Source: Clostridia bacterium (GTDB taxonomy: Bacteria; Bacillota; Clostridia; Christensenellales; Borkfalkiaceae). Taken from it: DNA of 10,836 nt. Shown piece after piece: positions 1 to 5,166 of this stretch. The stretch's first letter is position 1, and every line of letters starts with the position of its first letter. The position numbers and the translations under genes are program-made. The notes under the pieces were generated by a model, which saw nothing but the letters and a program-made list of their open reading frames with translations, did not search any database and was not told the origin of the DNA. The stretch covers positions 1 through 10,836 of the forward strand of contig JAGCIP010000213.1 of assembly GCA_017648525.1 (NCBI GenBank). The letters run 5' to 3'.

Positions 1-1014
1 ATGCCGAGATTAAAAGATTTTCAAATAAGAATAAAAGACGGAAAGTATTATGAAATAAGGTTTCGCAAATACGGATACAATATGAGTTTTTCAAGTAAAG
101 ACTTCGAGAAAGCAAAACAAAAAGCATTTGCGTGGTTATCAACGTTTGAAGGGCAAATAAAAGCAAATTATAACTTTACGGTGCTATCAAAAGCAGAGAG
201 CGAGAAGTTTAGTGTTAATAAACATATTGTGTTTAAGTCTTTTGCAGATGAGTATATTTACAAGGTAAAGAAAAACAGGGTAAAGCCTAGTACGTTCAAT
301 TCTTATAGGATTAATTATGAAAATTATATTTTGCCAGTCTATGGGAAAATGCACCTTAACGACATAAAGCCATACTTTATACAAACTCATTTAGACAAGG
401 TGAACAAGAAAACACCAAGGGCGTGTGAAGACGTTAAAATGCTACTGAACAACATATTTGATTATGCTGTGGCTAATGGCGTAATAGAACGAAATCCAAT
501 AAAAGCTGTGTACATACCAAAGCATGAAAGAAAGAACGGAGAAGCGTTTACGCCTGAGCAAGAGAAAGTCTTTATTTCACAAATTAAAGGTAGTAAATAC
601 GAAAACTATTTTCTAAAAATGCTATATTCTGGTGTAAGACCTAGTGAAGTATTTGAAATTGCTGAAGACGTTGAAAAGAACGTCTTGGTTATTAAAAATA
701 GTAAATTAAAGAGTTATCAAAAGGAAAAATATAGAACTATACCGATATTCCCAAAGTATTCAAGTACGTTAAGTACTCCCATAAAAGAAAAAGCTAGCCT
801 TGAACAATTAAGACTAGAGTTTAAGAATTATTGCCCAAACAATACGCTTAAAGATTTAAGACATACATTTACGAGTAGGGCAAGAGAATGTGGAATTGAT
901 AACGAACTTGTGGCGATATGGACAGGGCATTCTTTGGGTAACATAACGGCAAGCGTTTATACACACTTTTCAATGGAGCACCAACAAAAACAAGCAAAAA
1001 AATTAAATTATTAG
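1..1014 (+). CDS. Tyrosine recombinase / phage-type integrase of an element inserted at tRNA-Ser
   Basis: This is a 337-residue site-specific recombinase of the tyrosine (lambda integrase) family, which cuts and rejoins DNA at attachment sites through a phosphotyrosine intermediate. The N-terminal ~60 residues resemble an arm-site-binding domain. Residues ~75-175 form a SAM-like core-binding domain, and ~180-337 the catalytic domain. Visible active-site residues are R213 in GVRPSE, K284 and R287 in KDLRHTF (Lys at the first His of the usual HxxR box, a known variant), H310 in TGHS and nucleophile Y320 in SVYTHF. The ATG is the first base of the window, so no ribosome binding site can be seen; length and N-terminal layout are nevertheless those of a complete integrase. 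It reads toward the 3' end of a tRNA-Ser gene 118 bp downstream, the usual place for an integrase next to its attachment site, so the element should extend leftward. Family assignment is firm; whether the element is still mobile is unknown. Confidence 0.93.
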   Translation: MPRLKDFQIRIKDGKYYEIRFRKYGYNMSFSSKDFEKAKQKAFAWLSTFEGQIKANYNFTVLSKAESEKFSVNKHIVFKSFADEYIYKVKKNRVKPSTFNSYRINYENYILPVYGKMHLNDIKPYFIQTHLDKVNKKTPRACEDVKMLLNNIFDYAVANGVIERNPIKAVYIPKHERKNGEAFTPEQEKVFISQIKGSKYENYFLKMLYSGVRPSEVFEIAEDVEKNVLVIKNSKLKSYQKEKYRTIPIFPKYSSTLSTPIKEKASLEQLRLEFKNYCPNNTLKDLRHTFTSRARECGIDNELVAIWTGHSLGNITASVYTHFSMEHQQKQAKKLNY

Positions 1015-1081
1015 TAAGAAAAATGGTTCGAATTTTTCCCTAAATTTTCCCCTAAAAGTCGATTTTTTGCAAAAATAAAAC

Positions 1082-1127
1082 ACAATATATTGCGCCTAAA
1101 TAAAATCTAAAACTACAATGTATTGCG
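1082..1127. repeat. Pair of 13-bp direct repeats between integrase and tRNA; possible integrase arm sites
   Basis: The sequence ACAATATATTGCG at 1082-1094 recurs as ACAATGTATTGCG at 1115-1127, with one mismatch and a 33-bp (about three helical turns) repeat distance. Both lie between the integrase stop and the tRNA 3' end. Arm-type integrase sites in this position are typically short direct repeats phased on the helix, so that role is plausible. The repeats are seen directly; the function is inferred and chance in AT-rich DNA is not excluded. Confidence 0.4.
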
Positions 1128-1131
1128 TTTT

Positions 1132-1160
1132 TGGCGGAAAGGATGGGATTCGAACCCATG
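1132..1160. other. Candidate attachment-site core at the tRNA-Ser 3' end
   Basis: The 3' acceptor and T-arm of the tRNA-Ser gene lie directly at the boundary with integrase-bearing DNA. Tyrosine integrases commonly use a tRNA 3' end as attB, and the incoming element restores an intact tRNA, as found here (complete acceptor stem and encoded CCA). The exact core cannot be delimited from one end; a direct repeat of this stretch would be expected at the far, left end of the element outside the window. Confidence 0.45.
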
Positions 1161-1222
1161 TGCCAGTTGCCCGACAACCGCATTTCGAGTGCGGCTCGTT
1201 ATGACCTCTTCGATACCTTTCC
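1132..1222 (-). tRNA. tRNA-Ser (anticodon CGA)
   Basis: Read on the minus strand this is a class II tRNA of 91 nt with encoded CCA (1134-1132). The acceptor arms GGAAAGG (1222-1216) and CCTTTCC (1142-1136) pair fully, with discriminator G at 1135 as expected for serine. The anticodon stem CCGCA/TGCGG encloses the loop CUCGAAA, giving anticodon CGA (1187-1185), which reads UCG. A long variable arm with a TTG/CAA stem separates it from the T arm ATGGG-TTCGAAT-CCCAT. Transcription probably starts at a promoter ~230 bp upstream (1455-1483), so the primary transcript would carry a long leader that includes the duplicated segment. The gene is intact and is the likely integration target of the adjoining element. 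Confidence 0.95.
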
Positions 1223-1422
1223 GTATAAGATATTTAGTTGTGAATTTGCGAAAAGACGAAATACGGTTTACAACCGCAAAGATTACTACGCTAAACGCTC
1301 CGTAGGGCTAACGCCCGAGTGCGATGCGTTTTTGACCTCTTCGATACCTTTCCGTATAAAATATTTAGTTGTGAATTTGAGAAAAGGCGAAATGCGGTTT
1401 ACGACCGCAAAGACTACTACGC
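1203..1422. repeat. Tandem duplication of tRNA-Ser 5' half plus upstream flank
   Basis: Bases 1203-1291 recur at 1334-1422 at a distance of 131 bp, with about 83 of 89 positions identical by eye. The first 20 bases of each copy, the 5' end of the tRNA gene, are identical. Similarity continues more weakly to the left (1186-1200 versus 1316-1330, CGAGTGCG shared). Both copies carry an inverted repeat in the flank: TGCGGT-TTACG-ACCGCA at 1393-1409, and the same with one mismatch at 1262-1278. The arrangement points to a duplication of a tRNA gene with its 5' flank, followed by decay of one copy. Confidence 0.85.
1316..1353 (-). pseudogene. tRNA-Ser 5'-half remnant
   Basis: On the minus strand the segment starts with the same acceptor and D-arm sequence as the intact tRNA-Ser (20 identical bases at 1353-1334). 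It continues into a diverged anticodon arm (CGCACTCG shared), then departs into unrelated sequence with a small GGGC-GTTA-GCCC hairpin (minus strand). The variable arm, T arm, 3' acceptor strand and CCA are missing, so it cannot fold into a tRNA. It lies between the presumed tRNA promoter and the intact gene and would be part of the same primary transcript. Confidence 0.65.
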
Positions 1423-1454
1423 CTAATATTAAAGCCTTTTCTTAACGCTATATA

Positions 1455-1483
1455 ATTATACACAAAAAATATTTTAAATGCAA
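1455..1483 (-). promoter_or_regulatory. Sigma-A promoter reading toward tRNA-Ser
   Basis: On the minus strand TTGCAT (1483-1478) is followed after 17 bp by a consensus TATAAT (1460-1455). It is the best promoter upstream of the tRNA and uses the same -35 hexamer as the rpsT promoter in this window. A start near 1448 would give a ~225-nt leader before the mature tRNA 5' end. Confidence 0.65.
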
Positions 1484-1510
1484 ATAAATAACCAAAGAAA
1501 AATCTAATAC

Positions 1511-1539
1511 TTGACAATTTTATCTACAGAGTGTATAAT
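1511..1539 (+). promoter_or_regulatory. Consensus sigma-A promoter for lgt
   Basis: TTGACA (1511-1516), a 17-bp spacer and TATAAT (1534-1539) match the housekeeping consensus at every position. Transcription should begin near 1546, only ~18 bases before the lgt ATG. This rules out the in-frame GTG at 1531, which lies in the -10 region, as a start codon. Confidence 0.9.
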
Positions 1540-1563
1540 AACTTATGCAAAAAGGAGACAGTT

Positions 1564-2424
1564 ATGGTACCAAATCCTGTATTAAGTTTTAATTTGTTTG
1601 GAAAAGATTTTAGCGTGTATTTATACGGTGTATGTATAGCCTTAGGTTTGCTTGCTTGTATTTTTGTTTTTTATTTTTACACGGGTAAAAAGAAAGTGCC
1701 TACAAAAATGCAAGACTTTGTATTTTTTGTGGCTATAATTGCAATAGCGATAGGGTTTCTTTTTGCTAAATTATATCAAGCATTTTACGATTTCTTGGAA
1801 ACGGGAGTATTCGATTTTTACGGCGCGGGTATGACCGTCATGGGTGGTCTTATCGGCGGTGCGGGAGCATTTCTTCTCGTTTACTTTGTCGGTGGCAAGT
1901 TTGTTTTTAAGGATAAGCAAAAAAATCTTCATTTAACGCATTTTAACGACGTGCTTTTAGTTGCACCTATGTGTATAACGATAGCACATGCGTTTGGCAG
2001 GCTTGGTTGTTTAATGAGTGGTTGCTGTCACGGTGCGTATTTAGGCAAGGATTACGTTTTTGGTGGAATTTGGATGCGTGCGCCAGATACTGGCAAGGTT
2101 GGTTATCACGTGCCAACGCAATTATATGAAGCGTTGTTCTTGTTTGCCTTATTTGCTGTTTTATCCGTGCTATATTTTAAGCGTTGTAATATTTTGTTGC
2201 ATATTTACTTAATAGCATACGGCGTATGGAGATTTTTTATAGAATTTATTCGTACTGATGCGGTTGGCGGTACAGGGGAAACTTTTTTCCGACCTTCACA
2301 ATGGCAATCTTTCGTGTTTGTTGGTATCGGGATTGCGTTGATTGTTTTCTATATAATAAAGAAAATTCCACTTTGGCTTAAAACGGAAAAAGAAGAAGTC
2401 AAAGTGATAGATGCAGAAGAATAA
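1564..2424 (+). CDS. lgt: Prolipoprotein diacylglyceryl transferase
   Basis: This 286-residue polytopic membrane protein transfers diacylglycerol from phosphatidylglycerol to the lipobox cysteine of prelipoproteins, the first step of lipoprotein maturation. Family features are visible: the N-terminal YLYGVCIALG segment (the WYG region), the HAFGRLGC signature followed by LMSGCCHG, the VPTQLYEAL motif, and a C-terminal RFFIEFIRTD segment, with about seven hydrophobic helices between. The Cys-rich MSGCCHG form replaces the NxE form of the proteobacterial enzyme and is a variant I associate with Clostridia. The start at ATG 1564 is fixed by AAAGGAG at 1551-1557 (6-nt spacing) and by the promoter ending at 1539; the frame is open further upstream to a GTG at 1531. 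It is a single-gene unit, ended by the hairpin at 2441-2470, and convergent with the acyltransferase. Confidence 0.93.
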   Translation: MVPNPVLSFNLFGKDFSVYLYGVCIALGLLACIFVFYFYTGKKKVPTKMQDFVFFVAIIAIAIGFLFAKLYQAFYDFLETGVFDFYGAGMTVMGGLIGGAGAFLLVYFVGGKFVFKDKQKNLHLTHFNDVLLVAPMCITIAHAFGRLGCLMSGCCHGAYLGKDYVFGGIWMRAPDTGKVGYHVPTQLYEALFLFALFAVLSVLYFKRCNILLHIYLIAYGVWRFFIEFIRTDAVGGTGETFFRPSQWQSFVFVGIGIALIVFYIIKKIPLWLKTEKEEVKVIDAEE

Positions 2425-2440
2425 TAAAAAATAAAAGAAA

Positions 2441-2470
2441 AGACGGTTAGGTTAATCTAACCGTCTTTTT
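2441..2470. terminator. Bidirectional intrinsic terminator between lgt and the acyltransferase gene
   Basis: A perfect 10-bp stem AGACGGTTAG / CTAACCGTCT (2441-2450 and 2457-2466) with a 6-base loop is followed by T residues to 2470. It is preceded by an A-rich run that gives a U tract on the other strand. It closes lgt on the plus strand; for the minus-strand gene the stop codon (2471-2469) overlaps the edge of the hairpin, so the same element terminates both convergent genes. Confidence 0.9.
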
Positions 2471-3197
2471 AATATTTTTCTTTAATTAAATCGTTTAACT
2501 CGTTGATTTTGGTTAAATAAATTTCGGCGATTTGACGTCTATCAAGTCCTTGTTTGACGTATTCTTGAACGTAACAAGGTTTGCCTATCATCATAACTCT
2601 TTTAGCGGTATTATAGTAAATAGGGTAAATGGGCAAATCAACACCCGTTTTTTTGTAGTAAGCCTCAGACAAAGTAACAAACCCAGGGAAAAGTGCGGTA
2701 AGTTTTTCAAAATAACCTTTGCTTGAATCTTCTGGGAAAATCATAACGGGAACGTTTTTTTCTAAAATATCAATGCTACGTTTAACGGTTTCCTTTAGCC
2801 TTGCATTTTGAAAAGTTGGTAAGACACGCATTCCTTTGTAGGGCATAGGCGAAAACACGGCAAAAATCGTTGCGATAAACGACGCTTTGCGTTTAGAGTA
2901 GCCTTGTTTTTGAATATAAAACACGTCGCGCAAATATTTTCTTCTAGAAGAATAATTACATAGCATTTCGTGAGCGCCCCAAAGCGCATGCTTTTTAGGG
3001 AGATATAACTCGTAAAGCCAAGGTCCGCGAATATTGCAATGGTTTGCAATAAGTATTGATTTTTCTTCTATATTATCGTTCAGGTTTACGATCTTTGGTT
3101 TTTTTAGGAAAAGCTTTACAATTCCCTTAAAGCAAGTGAAAAAAGGTTGTCTTTTTCTTAATTTGAAATTGACAACGATTTTTTGAAAATTTTCCAT
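2469..3197 (-). CDS. PlsC-like lysophospholipid acyltransferase-family protein, motif I degenerate
   Basis: The 242-residue protein resembles 1-acyl-glycerol-3-phosphate acyltransferases (PlsC/LPLAT fold), which move a fatty acyl chain onto a lysophospholipid at the inner membrane face. Motif I is at residues 51-58, ANHCNIRG: the catalytic His53 is present, but the Asp four residues later in the HX4D box is a Gly58. A motif III-like FPEDSSKG lies at 154-161 and the motif IV-like DLPIYPIYY at 188-195, so the order and spacing of the family are kept. A basic N-terminus (FKLRKRQPFF) precedes a weakly hydrophobic segment. The start ATG has only a weak AGG upstream; no strong promoter is obvious and read-through past the rpsT terminator may supply it. 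The fold assignment is likely; activity and substrate are uncertain because of the missing Asp. Confidence 0.65.
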   Translation of the reverse strand: MENFQKIVVNFKLRKRQPFFTCFKGIVKLFLKKPKIVNLNDNIEEKSILIANHCNIRGPWLYELYLPKKHALWGAHEMLCNYSSRRKYLRDVFYIQKQGYSKRKASFIATIFAVFSPMPYKGMRVLPTFQNARLKETVKRSIDILEKNVPVMIFPEDSSKGYFEKLTALFPGFVTLSEAYYKKTGVDLPIYPIYYNTAKRVMMIGKPCYVQEYVKQGLDRRQIAEIYLTKINELNDLIKEKY

Positions 3198-3233
3198 ATA
3201 ATAAAACCTATAAAAATTTTATTTTTTATATAC

Positions 3234-3262
3234 AAAAAAGGCTTCGAAATCGAAGCCTTTTT
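3234..3262 (-). terminator. Intrinsic terminator of rpsT
   Basis: The inverted repeat AAGGCTTCGA / TCGAAGCCTT (3238-3247 and 3250-3259) is flanked by A and T runs on both sides, so a U tract follows the stem in the leftward transcript. It begins 14 bases after the rpsT stop codon. Its symmetry means it could also stop rightward transcription. Confidence 0.88.
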
Positions 3263-3275
3263 AATATGATCAAAA

Positions 3276-3741
3276 TTAAGCGTCAGCTTCTGTCTTTTTT
3301 GCTCTGGGCTTTCTAGTGGTGGTTTTCTTGGGTTCTTCACCTTCAACGGTTGAAGCCTTTTTAGTGGTTGCTTTTTTAGCAGGTGCTTTTTTGGGAGCAG
3401 GAGCTTCAACCGGTGCTACTTCTTCAACAACGGGAGCTTCAACAACCGGAGCAGTTTCTTCTACTGCGGGAGCAACGGTGCTAATAGCGTTAACCTTTTT
3501 AGAAAGTTTAGCCTTTTTGTTAGAAGCGTTGTTTGCATGAAGAATATTCTTTGTGCAAGCAGCGTCAATAACAGAGAAAGCTTTTGAAAGAGCTATTTTA
3601 GCTTCTTCATATTTGTTTTCTTTAATAAGAACGTTAAGTTTCTTAATTTCAGTTCTTACAGCAGAACGGATAGCTTTGTTTTGTTCAGCCTTTTTTGCGT
3701 TTACTAAAACTCTTTTTTTTTGCAGATTTAATGTTGGGCAT
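3276..3741 (-). CDS. rpsT: Small-subunit ribosomal protein S20 with long charged C-terminal tail; apparent frameshift near the start
   Basis: S20 binds 16S rRNA in the body of the 30S subunit. The body of the product (RVLVNAKKAEQNKAIRSA through HANNASNKKAKLSKKVNAI) matches the S20 helical bundle. Beyond it are ~68 extra residues: first acidic and Val/Pro/Glu-rich, then a Lys/Thr/Ala/Pro tail (KKAPAKKATTKKAS, TTTRKPRAKK) like histone H1 tails. The canonical start MPNIKSAKK is encoded by ATG 3741-3739, preceded by AAGGAG with 10-nt spacing. It is however one base out of frame with the body because of a run of nine A (minus strand, 3721-3713); eight would join them into a 154-residue protein. 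The uninterrupted frame instead begins at GTG 3752, which abuts the Shine-Dalgarno and gives a non-S20 N-terminus, so I reject that start. Sequencing error, a real mutation rescued by slippage, or programmed slippage all remain possible. Confidence 0.88.
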
Positions 3742-3780
3742 TTCGTATGCACTCCTTAGTTACTTTTAATATCGCTAATT

Positions 3781-3809
3781 ATTTTAGCACAAATTAAAAC
3801 TAAATGCAA
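3781..3809 (-). promoter_or_regulatory. Sigma-A promoter for rpsT
   Basis: On the minus strand TTGCAT (3809-3804) and TAAAAT (3786-3781) are separated by 17 bp. The start would lie near 3774, giving a short leader of ~33 bases ahead of the ATG at 3741. It is divergent from murI. Confidence 0.75.
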
Positions 3810-3872
3810 CTACATTTTAAGTAGAATTTAACCTTTTTATTTTAATTTTCACTATTTTTATAAGAAATCTCA

Positions 3873-3878
3873 TACAAT
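3873..3878 (+). promoter_or_regulatory. Possible -10 element of murI (leaderless arrangement)
   Basis: TACAAT lies only 5 bp upstream of the murI ATG, and no Shine-Dalgarno-like purine tract precedes that ATG. If this is the -10, transcription would start at or next to the start codon, giving a leaderless mRNA. The -35 region at the proper distance (CACTAT) is poor, so the call is tentative. Confidence 0.35.
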
Positions 3879-3883
3879 CTATT

Positions 3884-4621
3884 ATGAGAAATGGTTATAT
3901 AGCGGTTTTAGATAGCGGTATTGGCGGGATTTCCGTATTAAACGACCTAATTAAAATAATGCCCAAAGAACGTTATTTATATTTTGGCGATAATAAAAAC
4001 GCACCATATGGAAACAAGAGTATAGAGGAACTGAAAAAACTTGCCTTTAATATTATAGACCAAATAAAAAGATACTCTGTTAAATGTATTGTTGTTGGTT
4101 GCAACACGTTAAGCGTAAACCTGCTAAACGAAATAAGTGATTACTCAGGGTTGCCAACTTTTGGTGTTTGCCCACCGGTTAACGAAGGTCGTGCGCTTGG
4201 GGGTAAGATATTATTGCTTGCAACTGTAAGAACTAGCCAAAATTATAGTAGTGATAAAGATTTGACCGTGCTTGGCTTAAAGGGGCTTGTTAAAGATATA
4301 GAATATAATATGTTTAATGCGCGTGCGGTAGATTTGGAAAAATCGCTAAAAGAGTTAGAGGGATCGTTTATAAAGCAAAAAGGCTATTACAATACGGTAA
4401 TTTTAGGCTGTACGCACTATATTTTTATAAAAAACAAAATTTTCGACTACTTTTGCCCACAAAATATAATAAGCGGTAATGAAATAACGGCAAAAAAAGT
4501 AAAAGAACATCTACAAAATACAAAATCATTAGTAAAATACAAGCGTTTAAGTGTTTTATTTATAGGTGATTGCTCTAAAATAAACGAAGAATATTTTGTT
4601 AAAAGTGGTCAAATATTGTAA
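3884..4621 (+). CDS. murI: Glutamate racemase
   Basis: The 245-residue cytoplasmic enzyme interconverts L- and D-glutamate without cofactor, supplying D-Glu for the peptidoglycan stem peptide. Visible active-site features: AVLDSGIGG (Asp10, Ser11), YFGDNKNAPYG at 33-43, the first catalytic cysteine Cys73 in VGCNTLS, the ATVRTSQ loop at 113-119, and the second catalytic cysteine Cys176 in LGCTHY. The Pro that usually follows THY is Ile here, and the C-terminal half is shorter and more divergent than in typical 260-290-residue homologues. The ATG at 3884 places DSGIGG at the usual distance from the N-terminus, but no ribosome binding site is visible before it. It sits directly upstream of the mraZ operon, which has its own promoter, in keeping with a cell-wall neighbourhood. 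Confidence 0.9.
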   Translation: MRNGYIAVLDSGIGGISVLNDLIKIMPKERYLYFGDNKNAPYGNKSIEELKKLAFNIIDQIKRYSVKCIVVGCNTLSVNLLNEISDYSGLPTFGVCPPVNEGRALGGKILLLATVRTSQNYSSDKDLTVLGLKGLVKDIEYNMFNARAVDLEKSLKELEGSFIKQKGYYNTVILGCTHYIFIKNKIFDYFCPQNIISGNEITAKKVKEHLQNTKSLVKYKRLSVLFIGDCSKINEEYFVKSGQIL

Positions 4622-4667
4622 ATATTTAATCAAAAATTCATAAAATATCTTAAAAATTTTAAAAAAA

Positions 4668-4699
4668 TGGTTGACAGTGGTCAAAATGTGTGATAGAAT
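4668..4699 (+). promoter_or_regulatory. Promoter of the mraZ-rsmH-ftsL operon with possible MraZ boxes
   Basis: TTGACA (4671-4676), a 17-bp spacer and TAGAAT (4694-4699) form a strong sigma-A promoter. Overlapping it are TGGTT (4668), TGGTC (4678) and a weaker GTGTG (about 4687-4691) at roughly 10-bp intervals. MraZ autoregulates its operon by binding short TGGGN repeats spaced one helical turn apart upstream of mraZ, so these are candidate operator repeats. The promoter is well supported; the operator reading is an inference from spacing and partial sequence match. Confidence 0.7.
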
Positions 4700-4734
4700 A
4701 GAACCATCAAAAAGGGAGTAGTGTTTAATTTTTC

Positions 4735-5166
4735 ATGTCTGGTAAAAATTATTCGCATCAATTAGATGCTAAAAACAGAATGAGAATTCCTGCAAAGTTG
4801 CGCGAGGAACTAGGCGAAAATTATTCCATTACCGTGGGTACGGGTGGATGCCTTTACGTTTATTCTGAATCGCAAATGCAAGAAGTTAGGGCTACTCTTA
4901 CCAACGTTAGTGCGTATAGAGAAAAACAATTAAAGGCTGCTCGTTTCGTGTTGTACAACACTTGGGATGCAGAAGAAGATAAGCAGGGAAGAATACTCTT
5001 ACCTGAAAATTTAAGAAAGTGGGCGAAAATCCAAAAGAACGTAATCGTATTTAAAGGACCTAATTGCATAGAGATTTGGAGTGAAGAAGTTTGGAACGAT
5101 TACTTTAACGACGTTAACTTTGACGAACTTGCGGATGCCTTGGAGCAATTAAACGGTAATGTCTGA
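4735..5166 (+). CDS. mraZ: Transcriptional regulator MraZ
   Basis: The 143-residue product has two tandem SpoVT/AbrB-type swapped-hairpin domains, each with the family D-x3-R box: DAKNRMRIPAKLRE at ~11-24 and DKQGRILLPENLRK at ~82-95. MraZ forms rings that bind repeats upstream of its own gene and controls the division and cell wall cluster. The start fits the family alignment, and an in-frame TAA at 4723 excludes earlier starts. The Shine-Dalgarno AAAGGGAG (4711-4718) lies 16 bases upstream of the ATG, longer than usual. The stop codon overlaps the rsmH start by eight bases, indicating translational coupling. Confidence 0.96.
   Translation: MSGKNYSHQLDAKNRMRIPAKLREELGENYSITVGTGGCLYVYSESQMQEVRATLTNVSAYREKQLKAARFVLYNTWDAEEDKQGRILLPENLRKWAKIQKNVIVFKGPNCIEIWSEEVWNDYFNDVNFDELADALEQLNGNV

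Noticed and set aside
1019..1039. GGTTCGAA near the integrase stop as a second tRNA T-arm or att copy
   Set aside because: Only the palindromic TTCGAA core matches; the flanking bases do not match the tRNA-Ser T arm, so it is best explained by chance.
1123..1445. Plus-strand open frames across the tRNA-Ser region
   Set aside because: They run antisense through the tRNA gene and the duplicated flank and have no ribosome binding site or recognisable product.
1531..1563. GTG at 1531 as the start of lgt
   Set aside because: It overlaps the -10 of the consensus promoter, so it would not be in the mRNA; the ATG at 1564 has a proper Shine-Dalgarno.
3158..3759. Open frames on the plus strand and in other minus frames over rpsT
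   Set aside because: They are shadows of the low-complexity Lys/Ala/Pro tail and lack start signals.
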